This document shows, piece by piece, positions 7,096 to 15,401 of a stretch of 64,000 nucleotides of DNA; the stretch's first letter is position 1, and every line of letters starts with the position of its first letter. The translations under genes were made by a program, and so were the position numbers. The notes below the pieces were generated by a model. That model made no database searches, was not told the origin of the DNA, and was given only the letters and a program-made list of their open reading frames with translations. This DNA is from an uncultured Bacteroides sp. (GTDB taxonomy: Bacteria; Bacteroidota; Bacteroidia; Bacteroidales; Bacteroidaceae), in NCBI GenBank assembly GCA_900546355.1, contig URCM01000001.1, positions 1 to 64,000 on the forward strand, in the 5' to 3' direction.

Positions 7096-8214
7096 ATGGA
7101 ACAGACAGCATCAAAAGGACGGTTGGTCAAGTGGCAGGTGAAACCGCTGCGTTTTTCAGGTGGCAAATGCCATTCATTACCAATTCTAAAAAATCATACT
7201 ATAAGCATTATTTGCTTGCTCTTGATGGCGGCACTGCTCTTGGGATGCCGTTCATCCCATAAAGATGCCCTCACCACGGCAGAGGAAGCGATGGCCGCTT
7301 ATAACGATTTCTTACAATCGCTCAAAGGCAGGAGTAATGCCGGCACGGACGAAATCATCTCACTGGTCAAGGAATGGAGAAAGCTGGATGCCGCAGTGTC
7401 ATTCGCTATGTCAAATGATACGACAGACAGCAGCCACGCCCATGTCAACGGCAACCATATCGTCCTTGGCGACTCCATCGCCTTGCAAATGGCACGCTTG
7501 ATAAACAGCCAGAAAAGAAGTTTTGCAGACTATCTTACCGTTATACATGGCTTGAACGATGTAGAAATGGACTCCATGTCACAAGGGCTGGTCGGTTCCG
7601 TCCATCTGTTCTACCGCAATGCAAACGCAATCCCAGTTTATAAAGGCAGCGGCAAAGAGGTCATCCGCAAGTATAATGGATTATTGGAAAGCACCCTTGC
7701 CAAAGGCCTGCGAACAAAGAAAGAGGCCATCGACTTCCTCCGGCAAGAGGATGTGGCTTTCCGCTCGTTCCTGCTTCATTTGTTTTCGCTCAGTCCCGGA
7801 AATACGCCATTGGACGGCATCACCCGAAACACCGAAGAAGTCATGCGCGGCATTATTGGTCTTGCCGACAAGGAGCGGCCTGTATTCGGCAAGTCCGAGG
7901 TGGTCATCCTGTTGGCGATGCGCAACAACAGGCGGCTTTTACAAAAAGCTGAAGCCAGTGTGGACGGTTTGCCACGCTTGCGCCTCACGGACAACGGGCA
8001 AGCCGCCGCTTACCTTTGGATGATTTTGCAACCGTGGATTTCATTCGACAGTTTCGCATACGCACTCATGGACGAAGAACAGTTGCGCACAATGGAGAAA
8101 CTGGCAGAACGGACACCCCAGGCTTTGGCCAGACTGAAAGGCATTGACTTCCCTTTGGACGTTGAAGGCTTGCCCGTGCTCCTGATGGAAACATTCATTT
8201 TGGGCTACAGATAA
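7096..8214 (+). CDS. Hypothetical lipoprotein
   Basis: 372 residues. A hydrophobic stretch (IICLLLMAALLLGC) ends in a lipobox with Cys51, so export and lipidation are expected. The 35-residue leader ahead of it is unusually long, but the promoter box 25 bases upstream supports this start. The rest is helical with no catalytic motif recognised. It heads a run of four genes leading to the mobilization region, so a role at the cell envelope during transfer is possible but unproven. Confidence 0.6.
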   Translation: MEQTASKGRLVKWQVKPLRFSGGKCHSLPILKNHTISIICLLLMAALLLGCRSSHKDALTTAEEAMAAYNDFLQSLKGRSNAGTDEIISLVKEWRKLDAAVSFAMSNDTTDSSHAHVNGNHIVLGDSIALQMARLINSQKRSFADYLTVIHGLNDVEMDSMSQGLVGSVHLFYRNANAIPVYKGSGKEVIRKYNGLLESTLAKGLRTKKEAIDFLRQEDVAFRSFLLHLFSLSPGNTPLDGITRNTEEVMRGIIGLADKERPVFGKSEVVILLAMRNNRRLLQKAEASVDGLPRLRLTDNGQAAAYLWMILQPWISFDSFAYALMDEEQLRTMEKLAERTPQALARLKGIDFPLDVEGLPVLLMETFILGYR

Positions 8215-8261
8215 TCCTGTTGCCCGCCACACCGATACGAATCAAATCATCAAACGACAAT

Positions 8262-8714
8262 ATGCAAAAAGAACAAATCGACCGATTCATCACGCTCGCA
8301 TCCTTGGAGATGCCGGCGTTGGTTTCACAAAGTCTTTTCCAAGGGGCGGAGGTGTACGAGGATTATGCCTTGCTCACCTTCCGCCTGCCCAAAGTTTACC
8401 CCATCGAGGAACTTATCGACGAGTTGGAGGATCAGATGGAACTGGTACTTCTTTACCACCATGTGCCGAGCGGCGACACCCCGTTCGGCCAGCGGTGCTG
8501 CGCTTACTCCAACCCCCGCTTCGGCCACATGTACAAGTTGAACGCACAAGCCAACGACCACATTGAGTGCGATACGCTCTATGTGACCCTCTACGATTCA
8601 TTGGAAGTGATGGGGAGCGAACTCCGAGAAGAGCTTGTGAGGGTGACGAAAGGCGGCAAACTCCTGTATGCCGTCAAGGAAGAGGAACTGCTCAAAGACT
8701 TTATCTGCCTATGA
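8262..8714 (+). CDS. Hypothetical cytosolic protein
   Basis: 150 residues from ATG 8262, acidic, with no known motif (FRLPKVYPIEELIDELEDQ). No signal or membrane segment. Its stop overlaps the next ATG (ATGA), so it is coupled to the 8711 gene. Confidence 0.55.
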   Translation: MQKEQIDRFITLASLEMPALVSQSLFQGAEVYEDYALLTFRLPKVYPIEELIDELEDQMELVLLYHHVPSGDTPFGQRCCAYSNPRFGHMYKLNAQANDHIECDTLYVTLYDSLEVMGSELREELVRVTKGGKLLYAVKEEELLKDFICL

Positions 8715-9061
8715 AGGAAGTCCTGTACCGTCAACTCGCCGCCACCATCCATGAGTGCCGTACTTGGGTGGACGTGCTGGACACTGACCGCACCGGCAAC
8801 TTCATGCTGCATTCCGGAGGCGGCCTGCATCCCATCCGTTGCAGGGTGCTTTCCTTGGTGGCACGGACAGCACATGGCGCATATCCCAAAGGGCATGTGT
8901 GGGATATTCCCGAATACCGTCTTGACCGTGCGGTGAACTCGCTCAAGCGGCGTCCGGGCTTCAAGGAACGCTGCCAATTGGGCACACTCTCCATGCAGGA
9001 CGCGGAGGACATCATCCGCCTCGCCTCGCACAAACTCATCCACTTGGAACTTGAACTGTAA
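8711..9061 (+). CDS. Hypothetical protein
   Basis: 116 residues, helical and His/Arg-rich (MKEVLYRQLAATIHECRTW). No family is recognised. It is translationally coupled to the gene before it and 18 bases ahead of the membrane protein gene, so it is part of the lipoprotein operon. Confidence 0.55.
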   Translation: MKEVLYRQLAATIHECRTWVDVLDTDRTGNFMLHSGGGLHPIRCRVLSLVARTAHGAYPKGHVWDIPEYRLDRAVNSLKRRPGFKERCQLGTLSMQDAEDIIRLASHKLIHLELEL

Positions 9062-9079
9062 CCCCCAAATCACAAGACA

Positions 9080-9571
9080 ATGGTTATTCCAATCCTTTAT
9101 ATGCTTTTCATTCTGGCGTATGCCGTGCTTCCTTTTCTATACAAAAGTGAACGCCCTGCCATGCTCCAGTTTTATTTGCGCATGACGTGGAGCCGCAGCT
9201 TCCGCAGATGCTACTCGCTGGGAATGCTCGCCACGCTCATGGTGTTCCACTTCTACCACCTGAATGCCTTTGGGAATGTCTATGAGCTGGCCTTGTCATC
9301 CATTGCCTGCCTGGCTCTATATTCCCATAAGAACACTGAGCGGGTATTCGACTTCCTTCAACGGAAACGTCGCCTGTTCTGGTCGGCAATGGCGGCGATG
9401 ACGCTGCTTTTCGTTCCTCATACGCTGCCCCTCGGCATCACGGTGGCCACACTCGCATTCGGCACTGTGTTCTATCCCTCACGGACTGTACGCGCGGCTT
9501 CATCCGATAAGCTGAAAGCATACTTGGAATCCCCGCACAACATTGTAACGGACTATTACAAATGGCGGTAG
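9080..9571 (+). CDS. Small integral membrane protein
   Basis: 163 residues with about four hydrophobic segments: residues 2-20, 46-62, 70-82 and 103-130. Basic loops between them suggest an inner-membrane location. No enzymatic motif. It is the last gene of the lipoprotein operon; an inverted repeat begins at its stop codon. Confidence 0.6.
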   Translation: MVIPILYMLFILAYAVLPFLYKSERPAMLQFYLRMTWSRSFRRCYSLGMLATLMVFHFYHLNAFGNVYELALSSIACLALYSHKNTERVFDFLQRKRRLFWSAMAAMTLLFVPHTLPLGITVATLAFGTVFYPSRTVRAASSDKLKAYLESPHNIVTDYYKWR

Positions 9572-9614
9572 AAAGTCTTGGCCATTGGAAAGTTGGCTTA
9601 CAAGAAAGACTTTC
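9571..9614 (+). terminator. Inverted repeat after the membrane protein gene
   Basis: GAAAGTCTT (9571-9579) pairs perfectly with AAGACTTTC (9606-9614), with a 26-base loop. There is no clear T-run, so it may be an attenuator or weak terminator. Confidence 0.35.
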
Positions 9615-9668
9615 CTTTCCATCCGACCTAACTTGATTGAACAGGATAACGATTAAAACAAATCACGC

Positions 9669-10505
9669 ATGAAAGAAAATGAAACGACTAAATGCCGCAT
9701 CCAAATCGACAACGGTTTGCTTGCATACCTCAATCCCGAATCTGGCGACAAATGCTCAAAAATGGCTGCGTTCCGCAATCTCATAGAGATAGCCACCGGG
9801 GACAAGAAAGAGTTCCCTGCCATCGCCAAACCTTTGCCTGAAAGACAAGTGGCGTTGACGGTCAGCGGACTTGCCAAACATTGGAACTGGCACCGCACCA
9901 CGGTAAGGAAGTTCCTCACTGCATTGGAGGAAGCGGGTGCGGTCAAAGTCATTGGCCGCAGCGGTTATTTCATCCTTACTGCCACTTGCGTTGTGCCGGA
10001 CGGGGAGAACTCACAAGCACCCTTTTTATCGGAAGAAGAATTGCTTTTGAACCGTTGGCTGTGTGGCTACCTTGCCATTGAAGAATGGGTGGAAATGCTT
10101 GCACACTTCATCACCGAAACGGATAAGCTGTTTGTATCCGAACCGACAGACAAACGCTCCGGCCGGCAAGCGTCCACAGGCGAACGCCTGCACAAACTGA
10201 TAGCCCATACCATCCTCCAACGCACAAGCATCATTCCAGCTGATGAACGGGTGAATGAAGCCCTCGAACGACTGTACGTGGACGAATGTGGCAAAGACCT
10301 TGCGCGTTTCCTACAGCGGTTGACGCTCGCCGGATTGCGGCTCTTCGAGACAAGAAACCTGCGGGAAGCACAAGCCACTTGTAGCGGCAATGAAACTGCC
10401 GACACCATTCTACGGCATTATCTCCCCTTTATAACGCAAGAAAAGCCCCACAACGGGCTTAAACCGCATGATGGAACCAAACCCACGGGCGAATTGGAAA
10501 ACTAA
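9669..10505 (+). CDS. Winged-helix DNA-binding protein, probable mobilization accessory protein
   Basis: 278 residues. Residues about 58-105 (VALTVSGLAKHWNWHRTTV, then FLTALEEAGAVKVIG) form a clear winged helix-turn-helix. A long helical C-terminal part follows. It lies directly before the hairpin region and the relaxase. That position suits a protein that binds oriT or controls the mobilization genes. A replication-initiator role is the main alternative. Confidence 0.6.
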   Translation: MKENETTKCRIQIDNGLLAYLNPESGDKCSKMAAFRNLIEIATGDKKEFPAIAKPLPERQVALTVSGLAKHWNWHRTTVRKFLTALEEAGAVKVIGRSGYFILTATCVVPDGENSQAPFLSEEELLLNRWLCGYLAIEEWVEMLAHFITETDKLFVSEPTDKRSGRQASTGERLHKLIAHTILQRTSIIPADERVNEALERLYVDECGKDLARFLQRLTLAGLRLFETRNLREAQATCSGNETADTILRHYLPFITQEKPHNGLKPHDGTKPTGELEN

Positions 10506-10530
10506 GTTAGGATGGTTTGTTTCCCCTGCG

Positions 10531-10712
10531 CTGTGCTTCACAGGACTACGTACAAAGCATCCCGGCAAGCCGGATGGGTAAAGACGGAGGTCTTGACCTC
10601 CGACCCTGACGACAGGGCTTGCCCACGAAGACAGGCTCTGCCTGCGTAGCCTAATACGCACTTTGCCCCAACCGGGCAAAATGCAGGAACCGCCCAGGGC
10701 GGCAGCAAGCTG
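10531..10712. repeat. Array of about nine consecutive short hairpins, candidate oriT
   Basis: Inverted repeats follow one another almost without gaps: 10531-10543 (CTGTG/CACAG), 10558-10576, 10585-10602 (CGGAGGTC/GACCTCCG), 10604-10617 (CCCTG/CAGGG), 10615-10624, 10632-10644 (CAGGC/GCCTG), 10644-10659 (GCGTA/TACGC), 10662-10680 (TTTGCCC/GGGCAAA), 10690-10702 (CCGCC/GGCGG) and 10703-10712. It ends 18 bases before the relaxase start. MobV relaxases nick next to inverted repeats adjoining their own gene, so this is the best oriT candidate; a translational attenuator for the relaxase is the alternative. Confidence 0.55.
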
Positions 10713-10729
10713 AAAAAACAGACTGAATT

Positions 10730-12190
10730 ATGGCAAATGACATCAAACAGGTATTGGACATAAGACCCGGAAAGGGCATGAGTGTAGGCCAAAGCGACGA
10801 ACACCAGCGTAACTGGACGGAAAAAGGTTGGGAGTGGGCAACGAAGCATGGCAACTATGACCGAAACCGCGAACACCTCAATTTCGAGATTGTGAAAGGC
10901 GGCATTATCCAGCCGGTCGATAAGTCGAGGACTATCACCAGGCGCATGGCGGACAATCTGCGGGAACGTGGCATAACCGACCCGAACGCAAAATTGTGCG
11001 AACCGCAGTACCGCACCGTAGCAAACATCATCTTTGGCGGCTCAAGGGAAAGAATGCACGAGATAGCCTTTGGCAACCAAAGAGTGGACTTCACGCACGG
11101 GGCTGACAACTCGCATATCCGGCGCAACAAGGACATAGAGCGTTGGGCAATGGATGTGTACAGGTTTGCGTGTGAACACTGGGGCGAGGAAAACGTCATC
11201 GGCTTCTATGTACACCTCGATGAACTGAACCCACATGTGCACTGCACCGTGATACCGGTGGATGAACGGAATAAAATCTCGTTCAACAAGGTTTTCGGAG
11301 GGAAGATTTATGATTCCAAGAAGCGTTTCTTCGCACTCCACGACGAGTTTGCCAAGGTGAACGAGAAGTGGGGAATGAAGCGTGGCAACAGCATAGCCGT
11401 GACAGGAGCGAAACACCGTACAACGGAAGAATACCGCCGTGCATTGAGCGAGGAATGCACGACCCTGGAGGAACAGATTGAGAACAACAGAAAGTTGCTC
11501 GGAGAGTTGCTTGCCGACATTCGCTTTGCCGAGAAACGGGTGAAAGGACTTGGTACGATGACCGCCAACTTAGAGGAGAAAAAGAAGCAGATGATTGCCG
11601 AGATGGAAGCCCTTGCAGAAGAGTTGAAAGCAGGCCGTGGCGATTCGGAGGAACTGCGCAAGAAGATAAGCAAACTCGACCTTGACTTGCAGAAAGTGCT
11701 TGACAACCTCACCGACAAGCGCAACAAATTGGAAATAGCGGACAAGCAACTCTCAGAACTTCGCCAGTTAGAGGAAGAAACACGGGAACGTGCGTTGGAA
11801 TACCGTCAAGACCTCAAAGCAGCCACCTATGACTTGGAACATCAGGTGCGCTATCGCCTTGCCGATGCACTGTTGGGCGACATATTGCATGAATTCAAGT
11901 CATTGCTTCCTGCATTGGACGGTGAAGGCCAAAGCCTGTTCGATGGTACGCTGCTGAAAGACGTGGCCGAGCGTGGCGAGGATATTTTCAAATGCGCCAT
12001 CTACCTCTTTGCAAACTATGTGGACTTGGCCACAACGTTTGCAGAAAGCCACGGCGGCGGAGGTGGCGGCAGCGACCTGCCTTGGGGGCGCAATGAGGAC
12101 GAGGATGACCGGGCGTGGGCAAGACGCTGTCTGATGCAAGCAAGCCGGATGATGAAGCCCAAAGGTGGCAAAAGCGTCCGCCGGAAATGA
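10730..12190 (+). CDS. MobV-type relaxase (Pre/Mob family)
   Basis: 486 residues. The N-terminal third contains NYDRNREHLNFEI and the metal-binding signature HLDELNPHVHCTVIPV (about residues 162-177), matching HxDExxPHxH of the Mob_Pre family. These enzymes nick one strand at oriT and carry it, covalently bound, into the transfer apparatus. Residues 230-370 form a long coiled coil, followed by a Gly-rich linker and basic tail. It lies just after the hairpin array (probable oriT). Transfer would need a coupling protein and mating channel supplied outside this window. Confidence 0.88.
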   Translation: MANDIKQVLDIRPGKGMSVGQSDEHQRNWTEKGWEWATKHGNYDRNREHLNFEIVKGGIIQPVDKSRTITRRMADNLRERGITDPNAKLCEPQYRTVANIIFGGSRERMHEIAFGNQRVDFTHGADNSHIRRNKDIERWAMDVYRFACEHWGEENVIGFYVHLDELNPHVHCTVIPVDERNKISFNKVFGGKIYDSKKRFFALHDEFAKVNEKWGMKRGNSIAVTGAKHRTTEEYRRALSEECTTLEEQIENNRKLLGELLADIRFAEKRVKGLGTMTANLEEKKKQMIAEMEALAEELKAGRGDSEELRKKISKLDLDLQKVLDNLTDKRNKLEIADKQLSELRQLEEETRERALEYRQDLKAATYDLEHQVRYRLADALLGDILHEFKSLLPALDGEGQSLFDGTLLKDVAERGEDIFKCAIYLFANYVDLATTFAESHGGGGGGSDLPWGRNEDEDDRAWARRCLMQASRMMKPKGGKSVRRK

Positions 12191-12289
12191 CAAGGCAAGT
12201 GATTTTCAATAGCCTATTTCCTATGCCTTACAGTATGATTGACAGTATGATAAATTGCCGCTACCGAAATTCTTGTTAAGCACGAGTTG

Positions 12290-12310
12290 AAAGAGGCTTT
12301 CGGCCTCTTT
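12290..12310 (+). terminator. Hairpin after the relaxase gene
   Basis: AAAGAGGC (12290-12297) pairs perfectly with GCCTCTTT (12303-12310) around a five-base loop. It lies inside the theoretical 5' extension of the next open frame, which supports the downstream start at 12365. Confidence 0.5.
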
Positions 12311-12364
12311 GCAGACGCGGCGAATCATTTCTTTTGCAAACAGAAAACAAATACACAGATAAAT

Positions 12365-13831
12365 ATGATAAGGAGATTTTTATTGCTATCTGTATTGTCC
12401 CTGCCACTCATGGCAAGGGCGTACAATGTTCCCATGACGGACACCATCCGATGGGAGATCCTTCCGCAGTGGGAGGAATTGTTGCAACCGTTGGAGCCGG
12501 CCTATTTGGAGAATGCCGTGGAAGTTTCCCCTTGGCGTGGCAACTGGTTCGTGAACGTGTCCGGCGGCGTGTCGGCATTCGTCGGTTCACCGCTTGGTTG
12601 TGGTGACATCTTTGACCGAACAAAGCCAGCATTGTCCGTTTCCGTGGGCAAGTGGTTCACACCGGCCATCGGCACACGAATCGCCTTCCAAGGCTTGCAG
12701 TTCAAGGACGCACAACTTGAATCAAAGGACTTCCTGCATCTCCATGCCGACTTGATGTGGAACGTGTTGTCGGGCTTCTCACGTACCAAAGAGGATTTCC
12801 GCTGGGACTTGGCTCCCTACGTTGGCTTGGGCATCCTGCACAATGACAAATTAGGCCGCCATCCCTTTGCCGTTTCTTACGGGGTACAAGGACGATACCG
12901 CTTGACCGACCGCCTGCACCTCACGGCTGAACTTGGCTGTGCCACCACCTTCAAGGACTTTGACGGCATGGGCGCAGGTAACAAGTGGGGCGACCGTCTG
13001 CTATCCCTGACCGCCGGATTCTCCTATACTATCGGCAAGAAAGGTTGGAAACGTGTGGTTGATGCCGCCCCTTACATCGAGCGTAACGAGCGGTTGACCT
13101 GCTATGCCCGCAGCTTGCGCAATGAGAATGACCGGCTCTGGCAGAAGAGCAGTAATATCACCCGCATCATTGCCGAATTGGAGAAGATTTTGAAGTTGGA
13201 AGGGCTGCTTGACAAGTATGCGGACAGGTTTTCTTCGATGAAAGATGAAGTTGAAGGCAAAGGATTGTCAATCGGCTATCCTAAGAATAATTACAGCGGG
13301 TTGAACTCGCTTCGTGCAAGGCTGCGCGATGCCCAAGCGAACAAGGACAAGCATAAAGGCGATACCGCTTTTATCCACAGTAAAGACACCGTTTATATGG
13401 CATACGACATGGATCCCATTTATAGAAGTGGCGGCTCCTTCCAAGGCAATGATTCCATTGTTTCATCCTTTCTTGTGGACGGCGGATATATCGGCCCGCC
13501 CATTTATTTTTTCTTCGTGCTGGACACCGACAGGCTTACCGACAATTCGCAGTTGGTCAACCTGGACGGTATCGCCCGGATTGTCAAGAAGCACGGGTTG
13601 CGCATCCAAATCATCGGTGCGGCAGACAGTGCTACCGGAAACGACACCATCAACAATGGCTTGTCGCAAAGGCGTGCCGCATACATGGCCGGAGAGTTGC
13701 GAAGACGTGGCGTGGATGCCGATAGGATAGAAACGGTTTCAGCCGGCGGCATCGACAAGTACAATCCCGTAGAAGCCAACCGCAATGCTTGTGTAAGGTT
13801 GCTGTTACCATCATCGGACACGACAGATTAG
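12365..13831 (+). CDS. OmpA-family outer membrane protein
   Basis: 488 residues from ATG 12365, where a signal peptide begins (MIRRFLLLSVLSLPLMARA). An N-terminal eight-strand-like barrel follows (FVNVSGGVSAFVG; PALSVSVGKWFTP). Residues about 375-488 are an OmpA-like peptidoglycan-binding domain (LVNLDGIARIVKKHGLRI; LSQRRAAYMAGELRRRGVD). The product should sit in the outer membrane and hold the wall. It resembles in layout the OmpA proteins at 38.9 and 39.5 kb, but its codon use is like the mobile element. It may stabilise mating contacts; that is inference. Confidence 0.75.
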   Translation: MIRRFLLLSVLSLPLMARAYNVPMTDTIRWEILPQWEELLQPLEPAYLENAVEVSPWRGNWFVNVSGGVSAFVGSPLGCGDIFDRTKPALSVSVGKWFTPAIGTRIAFQGLQFKDAQLESKDFLHLHADLMWNVLSGFSRTKEDFRWDLAPYVGLGILHNDKLGRHPFAVSYGVQGRYRLTDRLHLTAELGCATTFKDFDGMGAGNKWGDRLLSLTAGFSYTIGKKGWKRVVDAAPYIERNERLTCYARSLRNENDRLWQKSSNITRIIAELEKILKLEGLLDKYADRFSSMKDEVEGKGLSIGYPKNNYSGLNSLRARLRDAQANKDKHKGDTAFIHSKDTVYMAYDMDPIYRSGGSFQGNDSIVSSFLVDGGYIGPPIYFFFVLDTDRLTDNSQLVNLDGIARIVKKHGLRIQIIGAADSATGNDTINNGLSQRRAAYMAGELRRRGVDADRIETVSAGGIDKYNPVEANRNACVRLLLPSSDTTD

Positions 13832-13934
13832 GTGCTTGTTGTTCATAATAATAAGAATGGCTTGAAATAACTTATTTCATTGGTTTGAACCAAGGATTCT
13901 TAGGGGTTGGCTGGCTTGTGAAAGCCGGCCAGTC

Positions 13935-14993
13935 TTATATCCGCAAGTCAAATTCAGACAAGTCGTCGCTGCAAGGTTCATCGCTCTCCGGATCCAACGG
14001 CAAGATTTCCTTTTTTACCACTACATTCTTCCCTTTTCTTTTGCCATACCACAAGTTTATCATGCTGTTCCCATGAATAATCGTCCTGTCGGGCATCCAA
14101 TCAATGTCTTCCGGTTCTTCATCATAGACACCCCATTTACGACGTTGGTATGGATAATCCACAACGGTATCTTCGGGCTTGGATTCATATTTCCCCGCAT
14201 CATCTTCCGACCAGCCTAACGCTTCCAAATAACACCAGAAAGCATTGGGCATTTTGAATGTCTCGGCGGCAAAAATGGCACCTACCACCTTGCCACCGTC
14301 CGCTTCCACTTCCTTTCTGAAATCTTGCAGGCTATTCCCTGTTGTAAGGATGTCATCCACCACTAATACCTCCTTGCCCGCCAAGTCCTCTTTGAAGAAA
14401 TAATTTTTCTCCAATGTAACATTTCCTCTGTCCTTTTGCAGGTGCAAACTCTCCCTGTCGCCCGTGTAACGGACATACGATATGCCGCACACAAGTTCCG
14501 GATATTCGTCATGTACATAGTCTGCCATCGTTTTGAACCGCCTCCAATATTTGCGCTGTGTACTGCACGGCATGAACATGACAATGGTACCTGGTTGGGG
14601 TTTCAATCTCTCTATTCCGGCCACAAGGAAACGGATGCCATCATGCTTGCCGTCCTTGAAATCCAAAATGGATTGGCAGAACTGTTTTTGTGCTTCACTC
14701 AAGTATGGATTGTACCATGACGGGAAGTAATAGTCCGTAAATACGCAGGGGATTTTCTTCCTCTTGAACACTTTCAGCGGCTGATGGTCGGCCGCAAACC
14801 TCGCAACGGTGATGGGGAAAATTTTCCTTGCTTCCCGGTTGCCCGCCAACACCGCCTTGCGGCTGAAATCCCTGCGCAGTTCCAAAGTAGGCGCATACTT
14901 GGCGGCAGCGCAATAGGCTTCGCCCAGCTTTCTTCTCCCATACCGTGTAACCAGTATCAGGATTAGCAATAATAGGATGACTAATCGTTCCAT
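13935..14993 (-). CDS. Membrane-anchored phosphoribosyltransferase-like protein
   Basis: 352 residues. The N-terminus (LVILLLLILILV) is a single membrane anchor. The middle has VMFMPCSTQRKYWRR and a PRPP-loop signature, EVLVVDDILTTGNSLQDF (about residues 207-224), as in ComF-type phosphoribosyltransferases. The final 100 residues are acidic and not recognised. The element thus carries two such proteins; the other (1029) is soluble and coupled to a SLOG gene. It is a single minus-strand gene between plus-strand operons. The acceptor substrate is unknown. Confidence 0.7.
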   Translation of the reverse strand: MERLVILLLLILILVTRYGRRKLGEAYCAAAKYAPTLELRRDFSRKAVLAGNREARKIFPITVARFAADHQPLKVFKRKKIPCVFTDYYFPSWYNPYLSEAQKQFCQSILDFKDGKHDGIRFLVAGIERLKPQPGTIVMFMPCSTQRKYWRRFKTMADYVHDEYPELVCGISYVRYTGDRESLHLQKDRGNVTLEKNYFFKEDLAGKEVLVVDDILTTGNSLQDFRKEVEADGGKVVGAIFAAETFKMPNAFWCYLEALGWSEDDAGKYESKPEDTVVDYPYQRRKWGVYDEEPEDIDWMPDRTIIHGNSMINLWYGKRKGKNVVVKKEILPLDPESDEPCSDDLSEFDLRI

Positions 14994-15253
14994 CTGTTTT
15001 CAGTTGCTTGAATAAAAGACGGCAAAATTAGCAAAATCGACGGCAGCATGGAGTGTTTTCCAAGGGAATATCAAAGATACAATTTTACTTTGTTATTCCT
15101 TTTACATGCTGACAGTCATCCGGTTGTACAGACTTCTTACCGTTCGTGTCCATGCCCTTGCCGCCGGGCGTATTTTCTTGTGCGAATTTCAGTCGTCCGC
15201 TGTTGATGCCGAAAACTTTTGGAACTAAGGCAGGAATGTAGTGGTTATCCCGG
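14994..15253. other. Divergent non-coding region ahead of leader copy 3
   Basis: No gene. It must hold the promoters of the minus-strand phosphoribosyltransferase-like gene and of dnaN. Near 15098-15126 is CCTTTTACATGCTGACAGTC followed by ATCCGG, which aligns with CCTTTTATACCAGTCATCCGG near 510-530, hinting that conservation among the leaders reaches upstream of the hairpin core. Confidence 0.4.
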
Positions 15254-15386
15254 TGGCAGGAATCTTCCTTTCTCCTTTGTCCAAAGCGTATTCCTGCCAA
15301 AAAGTTTGCGTCATAGGCGGGCGGCTCATCCTGCACCGAAAAATAACTTCCTGAGGCAAGGGCAAGCAGCCCGATAGCAGGGAAAT
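15254..15386 (+). promoter_or_regulatory. Structured leader, copy 3 (ahead of dnaN)
   Basis: TGGCAGGAAT (15254-15263) pairs perfectly with ATTCCTGCCA (15290-15299). Inside are AATCTTCCTTTC and GCGTATT, as in the other copies, and an inner CTTT/AAAG stem (15275-15278 with 15283-15286). GAAAAATAAC (15338-15347) is identical to copy 1. The 3' hairpin is GGGC/GCCC (15360-15363 with 15369-15372), where copies 1 and 2 have GGCT/AGCC: a compensatory change. CGATAGCAGGGAAA then precedes ATG 15402. This copy has no ATG in that string, showing that the string is not simply a start codon. Confidence 0.65.
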
Positions 15387-15401
15387 AAAAACATCATCAT
15401 T

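Noticed and set aside
12287..12364. Upstream start of the OmpA gene
   Set aside because: Adds 26 residues before a good signal peptide and overlaps a hairpin terminator.
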